Numbered from the stretch's first letter, positions 11,847 through 23,003 are shown. The stretch: 64,000 bases of DNA from Azorinus chamasolen (GCA_963576725.1 OY755244.1:81458621-81522620); one strand, 5' to 3'. Translations and numbers: made by a program. Notes: generated by a model not told the origin, from the letters alone.

Positions 11847-12720
11847 TTAACCCTTTCCCTCATATAAACGTGTTTTCACACATTTGCAAACAGAGTAGAC
11901 CACAGGGGGCCATTTCGTGGGTCTAGATGGTCGATCACCGAAAGAAAAGTGCAAGATGTGTTTTTTGCCAATCTTTTTAGGTATTGTAATCAATGAAAAA
12001 TTATGTGTGAGTAAATCTCTTCACGACTATAAACCCTTCACTGCATGTGCCTGTTTATGTCAATGCAAACACAGTAGATCCAGATCAAACGTAATGAAAT
12101 AAATTTACAAACAGAGTAGATCCAGATCAGACAGCTTTTGTTGTAGATCCCTGATCACTGATCAGGGTCTTATCGGTTTGCTGTACAATTACTGTCACAG
12201 CCAAACTTGTACTCATGTATCATTACAAAAACTCAATCTCCGTGAAATTATTATTTCTTACACGAATATTCATGGAGATCTGACGCCTTTTTTCACAATG
12301 CTATTTTTTCAAAGGGATCTTTGGCTCTGACAGAAACTGTAGGATTAGATCAACAACATTTCATAAGCAACAGAGCAGAACCTGATCAGACAGCTCTTAC
12401 AGGAACTGTCCGATATGGATATACTCTATTTGCAAACGTGCGTGAAGCTGTTTATATAAATACGAGAAGGATTGGGTAATTGATTTTAAAGCAAATTTGG
12501 TGTCCGCTGTCAACAGAGCTAACTGGTGTTTATTAATCCTTTTTTCTCTTAAGAATATTTATTAAAGATTTCATGACCTTGTGAATATTCATTTACATGG
12601 ATTACAGAGACGCTAGACAACCATGATCGAATCTAAAGAAATAAGTCTACGGACTAAGCAATCAGGGCAGATACTGATCAGACAGTTTCAGCGTGATTTA
12701 GGTTTACGCTGTTAACAAAA
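11847..12720. repeat. Cluster of TTAA-type hairpin MITE fragments
   Basis: TTAACCCTTTCCCT at 11847 matches the terminus of the better-preserved elements at 58.5 and 59.6 kb. Hairpin cores follow at about 12066, 12111-12180 (CAGATCAGACAGC...CTGATCAGGG), 12365-12435 and 12655-12715. Boundaries of individual copies are blurred by decay. Confidence 0.5.
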
Positions 12721-12811
12721 AGTTTGAATAGAATAATTTTCCAATACGAAAAGGCCCATTAACCTACAGTGCTAACCTTTAAAGTCACATTTATAATAGA
12801 ATGTAGCATAT

Positions 12812-13427
12812 CCCTTTTTATACGCCCGAAGGGACGTATTATGGTATGGCGCATGTCATCCGTCCTTCTGTCCGTCCGTCTGTTAGCAATTTGTGCAACT
12901 AACTCCTCCTTTATTTTTCAACATAATTTCTTCAAACTTTCAGGAATGATAGATACTGATGTGTAGTTGTGCATATCAGTGAGATAACTCTCATATCATT
13001 TTTCATTCTGGAGTTGTTGCCCTTTGATAGTTTCAGGTAGCAATTTCTTGTGCAACTAACTCCTCCTTTATTTTTCAACATAATTTCTTCAAACTTTCAG
13101 GAATGATAGATATTGATGTGTAGTTGTGCATATCAGTGAGATAACTCTCATATCATTTTTCATTCTGGAGTTATTGCCCTTTGATAGTTTCGGGTAGCAA
13201 TTTCTTGTGCAACTAACTCCTCCTTTTTTTCAAAATAAATGCTCCTTTTTCAGCTTTCAGTAGGCCCAAAGACAAATAAAAGATTACTATTACAATAAGC
13301 AGTTTTACTCTCCTTGCTATTGCCTTAGCCCTAATAGACCTCATATGCGCAACTTCTGAAGGTTTACACATTGTGTAAATAGAACAGCCTTCGGGCGTTT
13401 ATTGCCCCGTCTCGCGGTGCTCTTGTT
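12812..13427. mobile_element. Non-autonomous element with internal 155-bp tandem repeats
   Basis: Starts TTTTTATACGCCCGAAGGG and ends with CCTTCGGGCGTTTATTGCCC followed by GTCTCGCGGTGCTCTTGTT; CGCCCGAAGG and CCTTCGGGCG are inverted. GTCC-rich words follow the left end. Inside, a unit of about 155 bp (beginning GCAACTAACTCCTCCTTTAT) occurs twice and partly a third time. No ORF of note. The type is widespread in bivalve DNA; the superfamily is uncertain. Confidence 0.6.
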
Positions 13428-15045
13428 ATCATTGTAGACCCAAGTCATTGGCTGCACTATTTTCTCTAGTATAAATTTCATGGAAAACAGCCATAGAGAC
13501 ACAACGTATTTAGAAATGCAGTGCTTTAAATATGAGCTAATAAGTGTCTCTTAAGAACTCGACAGGCTGAATAATTGCATATTTTCAAGTTATTGTGTGT
13601 ATTCTCTGCCCATTGGGGTCATTTTTTGTGACTCTCTTGCAGGACTTCTTCCTCTGGTGGATGTTGGGAAATATGTGTGTGTAACGTCAGAATGGCCCAA
13701 ATTTAAAGTGAAAATAGACGGTGTGTACATACTTTTGTGTGTAGTGAAAAAAGTCAACGTTCTTGACTTTGTTTTCTGGTGATCTAGAGACTGTGTTTGG
13801 ACTAAATATGAATGTGTTAAGAGGGTATAACCCAAATCTAAGCCTGGAAGTAGCTAGGGGATGCAGAAAATGCCTGTTTTTACATGGAATAAAGAAGGGC
13901 AAAAGTGACCGGGCTCACACCTATAACAGAAACTGTTAAAATGGAATATCTTCAAAACGGTAAGGATTACTGCCCTGAAATTTCAGATGTAGGTAATTTA
14001 TGACTAAATTAGTAGCTTGCACATGAGACAGTTTTTAACAGATCTGACTAAATTTGAAGAAATTGAGATTTTTAAAAAAAGTGTGTTAAACGGTTCAGTA
14101 TAAAGACCACTCTTGCACTTATATCAGACTATTTGGCCTTCATAGGCTCTGTCAGACTATTTGGCCATCATAGGCTCTGTGATCTGGATCTAAACAGCAT
14201 AGAACAACCCGGTTGATTATATTTTTGTTGAATTTCAAGCATTTTTTATTAAATTGAGAAATTTTGGCTAATGACGGGCAACTTAGAAGCGTCGGTATCG
14301 TCCGAAAGCCTTCCTAAAATTGCCTTTGGCTACTTGACATCTTCCTACAGGAGAAATATCTTTTTCTGGAATCAAAGGTCCAACATATGTATCAAATTTG
14401 GCAAATTAAAGTATTTCGTAGAATTTTGGACAGATTCCAGTATTTAGCATCTCATAAATTTAGCTTGAAGCGCATAAATCACAGTTTTTCATTGGATCTA
14501 GCCGCGCGACCGACTCTTTCAGTGCTTCCTGTAATTTATTTGGCTCTTCCAATGTGTTTTCTTACATAATTTCCAAGATCTAATATTCATCTCAATCAAA
14601 TTTGCATTTTCAGAGTGTCTCTTTCTAGTTTTATTGTATTTTTTCTGCATTTAATAACTTTAAAAGTGCAGAGCTCTACATAAATTGCAACCGCTAATTA
14701 AAACTTGTTCATCAAGCATGCAAAGCGGGCGACTCTTAACCCTTATTTGTAGCTTCAGACAGACGCGACTGTAATTTCTGTGGCTGCTAAGCAAGGAAAA
14801 AGAGTGCTATTTCTATTTCTGAAATCTATTTGTATCTGCTGGCCTTAAGTTTTGAAGTTTGAGTGCCCTCTGTTATGGGTTTCTTTGAATACGGTGCAGC
14901 TAAGATGGTCAGATGACTTTAAAAAGGTAACAAAGCATTGTTTTTATTGTGAATTTCTCATAACTTGACAGTTTCACTAAAGAAACAACAATATTTAGCT
15001 AAATCATAACATAAACACTCAAATTAGAGTTCTGAACATGTATCT
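13428..15045. other. No gene; one 28-bp duplication
   Basis: There are no credible coding regions. CAGACTATTTGGCC...AGGCTCTGT is tandemly duplicated at 14125-14180 (28 bp x 2, one mismatch). Confidence 0.4.
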
Positions 15046-15580
15046 GAAATGGAAAAGTAGTAAAGTCAAGCAGGCAAAGCCACATGCAAGACGCAACCAC
15101 CACCAAAACACCGATAGACAGCATGACACACAGACAACCACACACCCAAACGCGCACACACACGAAATGAACACAGAAAACACCAAAAGACACACAAGAA
15201 CCAGGGACAAACGTTCCACAACATGAACAAACCACAATCACAGAGACGCAAGGCAAACAAAAGGAAGGGTGACAAAGAGAGTACCGCCTTGGCACGGTCA
15301 GCAGACAAAACACCACTGGGGGTTTAAACCGGTTTACGGACGTCCTAACCTCACACTTCTCTCAAAGTCACCCTAGCTTTACAAATATTGTAAATAAAGG
15401 TATCCCCGCTGGACTTACCCACAACATAGACGACGGTGAACACAGGACAACATGTAAAACATAGCATAATAACTGTGACAATCCGTCAAATATGTACTCA
15501 ATGACTTTGCTGAAGTCAGAGCACCTGCAGGTAAGCCGTTAAGGGCACGACAGGGAAAAAGTAATACATGAGTCTGGTAA
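15046..15580 (-). mobile_element. Penelope-like element, subfamily A, 3' end only, minus strand
   Basis: On the minus strand it runs from GTCTGGTAAG at 15580 (equivalent to just after the RT stop) through the structured UTR segment to CTTGACTTTACTACTTTTCC near 15046. The GT-rich tract is short and interrupted here, unlike the expanded tracts in sister copies. The structured RNA is intact, with closing stem AGGGTGAC/GTCACCCT. Confidence 0.85.
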
Positions 15581-15585
15581 GAAGC

Positions 15586-16106
15586 ATTTTTCAAGGATTT
15601 TTGTATATTTTATGTGGTTTCCCTGCTTTTCAGGCCTTGGAGGCACATCAGGAAGGACACATTTTTTCCATGGTTGGGCTTTGTGTGGCATATTCTTTGA
15701 GCCGGTACTTTGCACTGGGGTAGGAACCATGTACAATACCACTGAGCATGACAGGAAATACCAGCCGGTCTTGGGTGAAAAGACTTTTGCGGCTACTCGG
15801 TGCTGCTTCCGCCCGAAGCCGACTACATGCGGCTGAGATCTTTGATTAATGCTGACAGTTAATGAAGGTATGCTAACCATAGGAAACAATTTCCTTTTAT
15901 GCTAAAATTCACCCTGCACTGTTGAGTGAAATCTGATTGGGTAGTCTTTTTCTGCTTCTTGTGCTTGAAATACCCTTCTGGAAAGGAGAGGTGCCTGTCG
16001 CGGGGGCATGAATGCCGACTCATACCGTACATCTTCTTTAGGGTGCTGATCACAAGCGACGACCATTTCAACCCGATTTAGCATTTCGAACTTGCTTGTC
16101 TATGCT
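15586..16106 (-). pseudogene. Unidentified degraded coding segment
   Basis: On the minus strand a single frame stays open for about 170 codons apart from one TAG near 15902. It includes FEMLNRVEMVVACDQHPKED, then PPRQAPLLSRRVF, and after the stop GFGRKQHRVAAKVFSPKTGW and YFLSCSVVLYM. Composition is protein-like and richer in GC than the flanks, but I recognise no family. It abuts the 5' breakpoint of the PLE-A fragment at 15580, so it may be an exon or older transposon broken by that insertion. The opposite strand also has a 74-codon frame; coding on the minus strand is preferred only because of length. Confidence 0.3.
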
Positions 16107-16390
16107 AAAATAAGGATCTGGATCCAAACTCAGTATAAGATCTTCATGATTAGGCCAGTTTATAGACAATTTTAGTCTTAAACTGAAGAATTTCAGCCAG
16201 ATTTTACATCAGTTATCACAAAAATATCCAGTTTAAGGGTATTTTTTGTGAATCAGAGTTAACAATTTGGCTGGTTTCTAACAGATCACTGCCTGAGAGA
16301 TGCTATGCCTTTTATTTCATCAAGATCAAATGAAAACTTCTTCAAGAAATTAGGATTTTAGTTTTCGCATACATCGCCATCTATCGGCTT

Positions 16391-16393
<3 letters not shown>

Positions 16394-16482
<89 letters not shown>

Positions 16483-16547
16483 TGTGCGTGCGTGCGTGCG
16501 TGCGTGTGTGTGCGTGTGCATGTGCGTGTACGTGTGCGTGTGTGTGA
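16394..16547. repeat. Expanded GT/GCGT microsatellite inside a Penelope-like 3' UTR
   Basis: About 40 bp of pure GT is followed by about 75 bp of mostly GCGT units and mixed GTGC/GTGT. It occupies the same place in the element as shorter tracts at 10370-10430, 33485-33547 and (reverse) 7366-7500 and 15130-15170. Confidence 0.9.
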
Positions 16548-16624
16548 TGCTATCTATCGGTGTTTTGGTGGTGGTTGCGTCTTGTATATGGCTTTGCCTG
16601 CTTGACTTTACTACTTTTCCATTT
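16394..16624 (+). mobile_element. Penelope-like element, subfamily A, terminal 3' fragment, head of a tandem pair
   Basis: After the microsatellite come CTATCGGTGTTTTGGTGGTG and the canonical terminus CTGCTTGACTTTACTACTTTTCC, ending in CATTT. The next bases are TAGACGATATTTTGAATTTG, which is internal RT sequence of a second A copy. The join therefore lies exactly at an element 3' end. Confidence 0.8.
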
Positions 16625-18272
16625 AGACGATATTTTGAATTTGGATAATCCTTATTTTGTAATTATGATTTCTTCAATTTACCCAAAAGAACTATCTATA
16701 AACAAAGCGAATCAATCTGGCAGTATGGCTTACTTTTTAGATTTGAATCTTCCCATCACAAATGATAAAGTTTCGTCTAAAATATACGATAAAAGGGTTC
16801 TTATGGAGTTTATATTTCTCAACTTATTCGGTTTGCCCGAGCTTACAGACACAGAGTTCGGAAAACGTTTTTCAAATTTTATTATTGAAATTTACCACTC
16901 ATTAGTAAATATAATTGCAATCTACGGACGTTACTGCAATAAGGCCCCCCCCCCCCCCCCAGAATTGTATGGTGATGTTATCTACAACTTAGGCTACAGT
17001 CCCACTAGCGCTTGTGATCGTTAAAGACCACTGGCGACCTCATAGACCTCTGAAACCGCCGACCGTCTGCAATTGTCGGCGACTATATTCCCCCCAAAAA
17101 TTCGGTCACATTGGCGATGCATCTGTGACCAAATTAAGACAGGTTGTTGACCATCGTGCGTCAAGTCACTGGCATTCGTACGATATTCGTGCGAAGGTTC
17201 CACAATCACTTGCGACCTGTTGTGTGGTCACGTGATCTATGCCTAGTCGCGGATAATCTTTAGGCAGTCGCTGAGGATCGCACGACAGTCGTAGATAATT
17301 GTAGAAAGGTCGCTGATAGTTGTACGATTGTAGAAAAGATCACCAACGACCAGTTAAAGTTTATTGGAGACATTCGTATGACGATCACACGATTAGCTAA
17401 AACATCTTAAAGAATACCTGCGACCAGGTCGATCGTAAGGAGGTTGTTGTGCATGATCAACAACCTCTCTGCGACTAAAATTGGTCGCACGACAAGATAC
17501 GATTACCAACGATTACTGAAGACCACCCGCGTTTATCAGTGACTTGTTGTGCGGCTTTCGTACGAATATCGGCGACCAGAGGTCGCTATAAATCGTAAAC
17601 AGGTCATAAGTGGTCGTAGACCTAGTGGGACTGGGCCCTTAGGGAAATTCGGGGTCATACACATTTTCATGATTCGTTTATAAAACGCATGAAAACCTTT
17701 AAGAAGAAAGGTCATGACATCACTATATTGCTAATTTTGGTTATTGACCATATTACAGTCGGTAGCTACGCTTCAGTCTTTGCTTGCGCGATGACAGGTC
17801 GAGGGTAGAACTCAATGATTATATACTCTTAAACTAAGATACGGGATGAGCTTACCAGACTCATGTATTACGTTTTCCCTTTCGTTCCCTTAACGGCTTC
17901 CCTGCAGGTGCTCTGACTTCAGCAAAGTCAATGAGTATGTTTCACATATTGTCATGTGTTTACCTCTTCTATGTTGTGGGTAAGTCCGGCGGGATACACT
18001 ATTTGTAAAGCTAGGGTGACTTTGAGATAAGTGCAAGGTAAGGACGTCCGTAAACCGGCTTAAACCCCAGTGGTGATTTTGCTACTGACCGTACCAATGC
18101 AGAAATCTCTTTGTCACGCTTACATTTGTTTGGCTTGTGTCTTTGTACTTGTGCTTTTGTTCATGTATGGAATGTTTATCTCTAGTACCTGTGTGTTTGT
18201 TAATGTCTTCCGTGTTCATCTCGTGTATGTGCGTGTGTTTTGGTGGTGGTTGTGTCTTGTATGTGGCTTGAC
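16622..18272 (+). mobile_element. Penelope-like element, subfamily A, downstream member of tandem, split by a MITE
   Basis: Begins at the RT YLDD motif (DDILNLDNPYF-like), keeps KELSINKANQSGSMAYFLDL, has a deletion near 16797 and a 16-C run at about 16947 replacing normal sequence. It is interrupted by the 646-bp MITE at 16992-17637 and resumes with the RT C-terminus (RGHTHFHD-like) and 3' UTR. It stops at CTTGAC (18267-18272), where it fuses to a PLE-B copy. It is non-functional. Confidence 0.75.
16992..17637. mobile_element. Harbinger/Tourist-like MITE inserted in Penelope-like copy
   Basis: Inverted ends are GGCTACAGTCCCACTAG and CTAGTGGGACTGGGCC. The host sequence is recognisable on both sides and CTTA is duplicated (16988-16991 and 17638-17641). 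A TTA-containing duplication with GG-starting termini fits PIF/Harbinger. The interior is saturated with GCGACC/GGTCGC-type words (about 16) and CGTACGA-like palindromes, which may be subterminal transposase sites. It has no transposase ORF. Confidence 0.75.
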
Positions 18273-19259
18273 GGGGATGTTCCCCATGCTCCATCTTACG
18301 GGGTTTATATATCTCAACTTATTCGTTTTGCTAGAGCTTGTTCATCTATTGACGATTTTAACAGTCGAAATCTCATTTTAACTGCTTAAACAAGGATATA
18401 GATACCATAAATTAAGAAAAACTTTCTCTAAATTTTACTATCGAAATCTCTCGCTTATTGGCAAGTACAAATGTAATCTCAAGGTACTTTTGCGACACGG
18501 TATTTCACATCCTGAATTTTATGGTGATGTGATTTACAAACTTCGTAGAATTATTGGACATACCCATTTTCTCACTTTGTTCATCAAATATATAAAACAA
18601 TTCATTAAAAAGGGATATGATCCTGTATTATTACAACATACTGCATGTTTGGTTGTGAACCCTTTTACAGTTGGCAATCACGCTGGCCTCTTTGCATGTA
18701 CGCCGACAAGAAAGGTTTAGTACTCTATGAAGGCGACCTCTTAAATCCAGAAATGGAAGGAGAACGTCGGATATCTGTACTATTTCATTTTTGTCGTACC
18801 CTTTATTACTTTTCTACAGTTACTCTGTTTGCAGCTCAATCATTGAGTACACTAGCGATAGGTGGATACAGTATGTTCAATTAAATGTTTTTTTGTTATA
18901 CATGCACTTTACCACTGTATTTGCTGTCGCGGTTGTTGTAGATTAGTCGGAGAGGGGATACGTTTATTTACACTGTTTGTCTTTTAGGATGGGGATGGAA
19001 TAAGGGTGAGGTTGGGCGCCCATAAACCGGTTTAAACCCCCGGTGACTTTTGTCACTGACCGTTCCAAGGCGGTACTTCCATCTTCCTCCTATTGTATGT
19101 TTGTTTTGTCTTTGTGCGTCTCTTGTTGTTTTTTCTACCCATGTACATTTGCTGTTTCCTTGTGTTGCTGTTCGGGCGAGTGTTCGTTCTGTATGTGGTA
19201 TTTCCTGCATGACTCATTTTTGTACTTTTACCTGCTTGACTTTACTACTTTTTCATTTA
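18267..19259 (+). mobile_element. Penelope-like element, subfamily B, 5'-truncated
   Basis: Starts at the RT segment encoding GDVPHAPSYGVYISQL-like sequence, directly fused to the preceding A copy through the shared CTTGAC. The C-terminal part is open at 18490-18720 (HGISHPEFYGDVIYKL, then GYDPVLLQHTACLVV). An indel near 18388 breaks the frame upstream. The 3' UTR has the structured segment and ends with CTGCTTGACTTTACTACTTT and CATT at about 19259, showing that B has the same terminus as A. Confidence 0.8.
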
Positions 19260-19304
19260 TGATCAAATGTGATATTAAAATTGATAGCAAATTCATAATA
19301 AAAG

Positions 19305-20105
19305 TTTGAAAGTCCGGCCGGACACCAGACATGGCTGTTTCAGGCAGCATCGGGGAGGTGCCCGAAAAGTTTTAACTCGAAGTTAAAATTCTCCGGTGTC
19401 CCGTAGATTTTTATAATCGGCCACATATCCTTCACACATCGTTTAAGTATCGTCCGATATCCGGCCGGGAATCGAGCGGTAATCGACCGGTGTATGTAGC
19501 CTCAAAGGAGAATTTTTTGAGACCGGACGAAGTCTGTTTACACATTGGAAAGTAACCCACCGATGTCCGATCGGCTTGAATCGGTGTGGACCAGATATGT
19601 TACAGACATCGGCCGGTCACCGGCCGGCCAGAACCGGACATCTACCGGGCATCGGGCGAACTATATAAACCCCCGTCAGTCTCCGTGTACAACATTATAG
19701 CCATCGGCCATCACACCCCCCGACAATCGCCCGACATTCGGCCGGGCCTGGTACAGGCATCGTTCGTTGTCCGTAGGATACTCGGGCGATATTCGTACGA
19801 TGTCCGGTGAATAGGCCGGTTATCGCCCGGACATAATAGGATAATCGGCCGATTAGTATTAGATGTTCGGTCGGTATTCACTGCCTCGCCGGCCCCCAAA
19901 AAAATCTCTTTGGAAACAGACGCCGTTCGATTACCAGACGGTCTTCGGTCGGCCTCCGCACGACCTCCGGACGGTGCCATTATGTAAATGATGTGTGACA
20001 AATGTTTTGACCGTTGTTGTTCGATGTCGGAAAAATGGGCAAAACCAGCGGTGTACTCCCGATTACCCCCTATCCCCGAATACCGGCCGATCTTTGTGAC
20101 CATAA
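19305..20105. mobile_element. GC-rich block saturated with CGGCCG/CCGGCC palindromes, probable non-autonomous element
   Basis: An 800-bp island whose composition differs sharply from its surroundings. More than 20 words such as GTCCGGCCGGAC, ATCGGCCGAT and CCGGCCGG recur at 20-60 bp spacing on both strands. No ORF of substance and no clear terminal inverted repeat. It lies between two PLE-B copies. The style resembles the motif-saturated Harbinger-like MITE at 17 kb, suggesting subterminal-repeat architecture, but the class is unproved. Confidence 0.45.
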
Positions 20106-20221
20106 CATAATGCTCACCAATTATAACCATGAGGTGATATGAACGATAATTGATTTAGAACTGGTATACATTGTGGCACCAGTTTTGTTGGTATTTTAAT
20201 AATCATTATTTATTTATTAAT

Positions 20222-21255
20222 AATTGATGCTTTGATTCCTACAATTTAATTAAATTGAATAGAGCTGAACTAAAATTGAATAGAGCTAACCCGTCCGACA
20301 AGTATGCAGCTTTTCTTGATCTAGACCTTAAATTGATAATGGAAAGATTTCTTCTAAAATATATGACAAAAGAGATGATTTTGATTGTAATATTGTAAAT
20401 TTCCCTCATCTTAACGGAGATGTTCCCCGTGCCCCATCTTACGGGGTTTATATATCTCAACTGATTCGTTTTGCTACAGCTTGTTCATCTATTGACGATT
20501 TTAACAGTCGAAATCTCATTTTAGCTGAAAGGCTGCTGAAGCAAGGATATAGCTACCATAAACTAAGAAAAAATTTCAGTAAATTTTACTATCGAAATAT
20601 CTCACTTATTGGCAAGTACCAATGTAATCTCAAGGCGCTTCTGTGACACGGTATTTCACATCCTGCATTTTATGGTGATGTGATTTACAAACTTCGTAAA
20701 ATTATTGGACATGCCCATTTTGGAAATCGCGCTGGCCTCTTTGCATGTACGCCAACAAGAAAAGTTTAGTACTCTATGAAGGCGACCTCTTAAATCCAGA
20801 AACGGAAGGAGAACGTCGGATATCTGTACTATTTCGCTTTTGTCGTACCCTTTATTACTTTTCTACAGTTACTCTGCAGCTGAATCATTTAGTACACTAG
20901 CGATAGGTGTATACAGTTTGTTCACTTAAATGGTTTTGTTATACATGCACTTTACCACTGTATTTGCCATCGCGGTTGTTGTAAATTAGTCGGAGAGGGG
21001 ATACGTTTATTTACATTGTTGTCTTTTAAGATGGAGATGGAATAAGTGTGAGGTTGGGCGCCCAAAAACCAGTTTAACCTCCCAGTGACTTTTGTCACTG
21101 ACCGTTCCAAGGCGGCACTTCCATCTTCCCCCTATTGTATGTTTGTTTTGTCTTTGTGCGTCTCTTGATGTTTTTATAGTTATGTACATTTGCTGTTTCC
21201 TTGTGTTGCTGTTCGCGCGGCTGTTTGTTCTGACTCATTTCTGTTCTTTTAGTTC
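20222..21255 (+). mobile_element. Penelope-like element, subfamily B, decayed copy
   Basis: Begins in RT just after YLDD (GATGCTTTGATTCCTACAAT), with a local duplication of AAATTGAATAGAGCT near 20255. Frames for DDFDC, SYGVYISQLIRFATACSS and KQGYSYHKLRK are visible but interrupted. A deletion of about 110 bp at 20722 removes the segment encoding LTLFIKF through FTVG. The 3' UTR structured segment is present and the copy ends near 21255. Confidence 0.75.
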
Positions 21256-21676
21256 GCTATGTCTAATCTACCTACAAGAAAGTAAGATACATAAAGGTGG
21301 GTGTTTATTTCTTATCTGACAGTTTTTGTGTAATTTAAAAAACACAATTGCAGGTGAAAATTTAGCAGTCGATTCTTTGAAGCTTAATGTACTCCTAATA
21401 ATAAACTCTACTATACGATAACCACCGACAGAATGCAATTCTTTACAGTAAGAGTTTAGTTATTCAGCATATTTGAGGAAGGCTTTTTATTATTATAGAA
21501 TTTATATAAATTTGGAAAAAGAAACACTGAGTTACTCTGATCTACATGTATAAGGAAAACATGAACTATAAACTGACAATAATAGACATTACCATTACAG
21601 TGATATCAGCTAATATTGCATAATCACATAGATGGTTAAAACTGTATTTAATCGTAAAACTAATCGTTCAGATTTT
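21256..21676. other. No gene or repeat recognised
   Basis: AT-rich spacer between two PLE-B copies. Confidence 0.35.
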
Positions 21677-21746
21677 TCTACTCTGTACACAACTCTTCCT
21701 CATATTTTAATTAAGAATAAGCTTACTAACTTAATCCAGAAAGTAT

Positions 21747-22730
21747 TTGCACGGGAAAAAAACATCATTCTTGGCATGTAATGCTGAAAAAGCTTTCTTT
21801 ACTGACGAGCAAATGAAATATTACACCAATTGGACTTGCTCAGAAGTTTGCGAAGCACTTACCTTTCTTTTGGATAACATATTTGTACGTTATGTGAATG
21901 CTATATACCGCCAGGTAATTGGTATTCCTATGGGTAGGAATTGTGCACCACTTGTCGCAGATTTGTTTTTGTACTGCTATGAGAGAGATTTCATGTTGCG
22001 TTTGAATCCTCAATCACAAGAAGATGTTATAAAAGCCTTCAATGAAACTTGTCGATATTTGGATGATATTTTTAACTTAGATAACCCTTTCTTTGATGCT
22101 CTTATTCCTACAATTTATCCTAAAGAACTCAAATTGAATAAAGCTAACCCGTCCGACAATTATACAGCGTTTCTTGATCTAGACCTTAAAATTAATAATG
22201 GAATGATTTCTTCTAAAATATATGACAAAAGAGACGATTTTGATTTTAATATTGTAAATTTTCCTCATCTTGACGGGGATGTTCCCCGTGCCCCATCTTA
22301 CGGGGTTTATATATCTCAACTTATTAATTTTGCTAGAGCTTGTTCATCTATTGACGATTTTAACAGTCGAAATCTCATTTTAACTGAAAAACTGCTTAAG
22401 CAAGGATATAGATACCATAAACTAAGAAAAACTTTCTCTAAATTTTACTATCGAAATCTCTCGCTTATTGGCAAGTACCAATGTAATCTCAAGGTGCTTC
22501 TGCGACACGGTATTTCACATCCTGAATTTTATGGTGATGTGATTTACAAACTTCGTAAAATTATTGGACATGACCATTTTCTCACTTTGTTCATCAAATT
22601 TGTTAAACAATTCATTAAAAAGGGATATGATCCTGTAGTACTACAACATACTGCATGTTTGGTTGTGAACCCTTTTACAGTTGGCAATCACGCTGGCCTC
22701 TTTGCATGTACGCCGACGAGAAAGGTTTAG
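21747..22730 (+). CDS. Penelope-like reverse transcriptase, C-terminal two thirds (open fragment)
   Basis: An open frame of 327 codons without an ATG start; it is a fragment, not a gene. Visible RT features: motif B at residues 58-72 (IGIPMGRNCAPLVAD), motif C YLDD at 104-107, FLDLDLKINNG at 142-152, then YGVYISQLINFARAC and an RT thumb-like region KLLKQGYRYHKLRKTFSKFY. Motif A (FSTLYTTLPH) lies upstream in another frame, separated by a one-base slip in the A run near 21760. The GIPMG/YLDD combination and the upstream PKLHK motif seen in the sister copy fit Penelope-like RTs. The frame ends with ACTPTRKV and no endonuclease domain follows. The family assignment is moderately sure; the product is certainly inactive as it stands. 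Confidence 0.75.
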   Translation: MHGKKTSFLACNAEKAFFTDEQMKYYTNWTCSEVCEALTFLLDNIFVRYVNAIYRQVIGIPMGRNCAPLVADLFLYCYERDFMLRLNPQSQEDVIKAFNETCRYLDDIFNLDNPFFDALIPTIYPKELKLNKANPSDNYTAFLDLDLKINNGMISSKIYDKRDDFDFNIVNFPHLDGDVPRAPSYGVYISQLINFARACSSIDDFNSRNLILTEKLLKQGYRYHKLRKTFSKFYYRNLSLIGKYQCNLKVLLRHGISHPEFYGDVIYKLRKIIGHDHFLTLFIKFVKQFIKKGYDPVVLQHTACLVVNPFTVGNHAGLFACTPTRKV

Positions 22731-23003
22731 TACTCTATGAAGGCGACCTCTTAAATCCAGAAATGGAAGGAGAACGTCGGATATCTGTACTATTTCATTT
22801 TTTTCGTACCCTTTACTACTTTTCTAAAGTTACTCTGTTTGCAGCTCAATCTTTGAGTACACTAGCGATAGGTGGATACAGTATGTTCAATTAAATGTAT
22901 TTTCGTTATACATGCACTTTACCATTGTATTTGCCGTCGCGGTTGTTGTAGATTAGTCGGAAAGGGGATACGTTTATTTACACTGTTTGTCTTTTAGGGT
23001 GGG

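Noticed and set aside
19711..20130. 139-codon minus-strand frame
   Set aside because: Arises in the GC-rich palindrome-saturated block, where stops are rare by composition.
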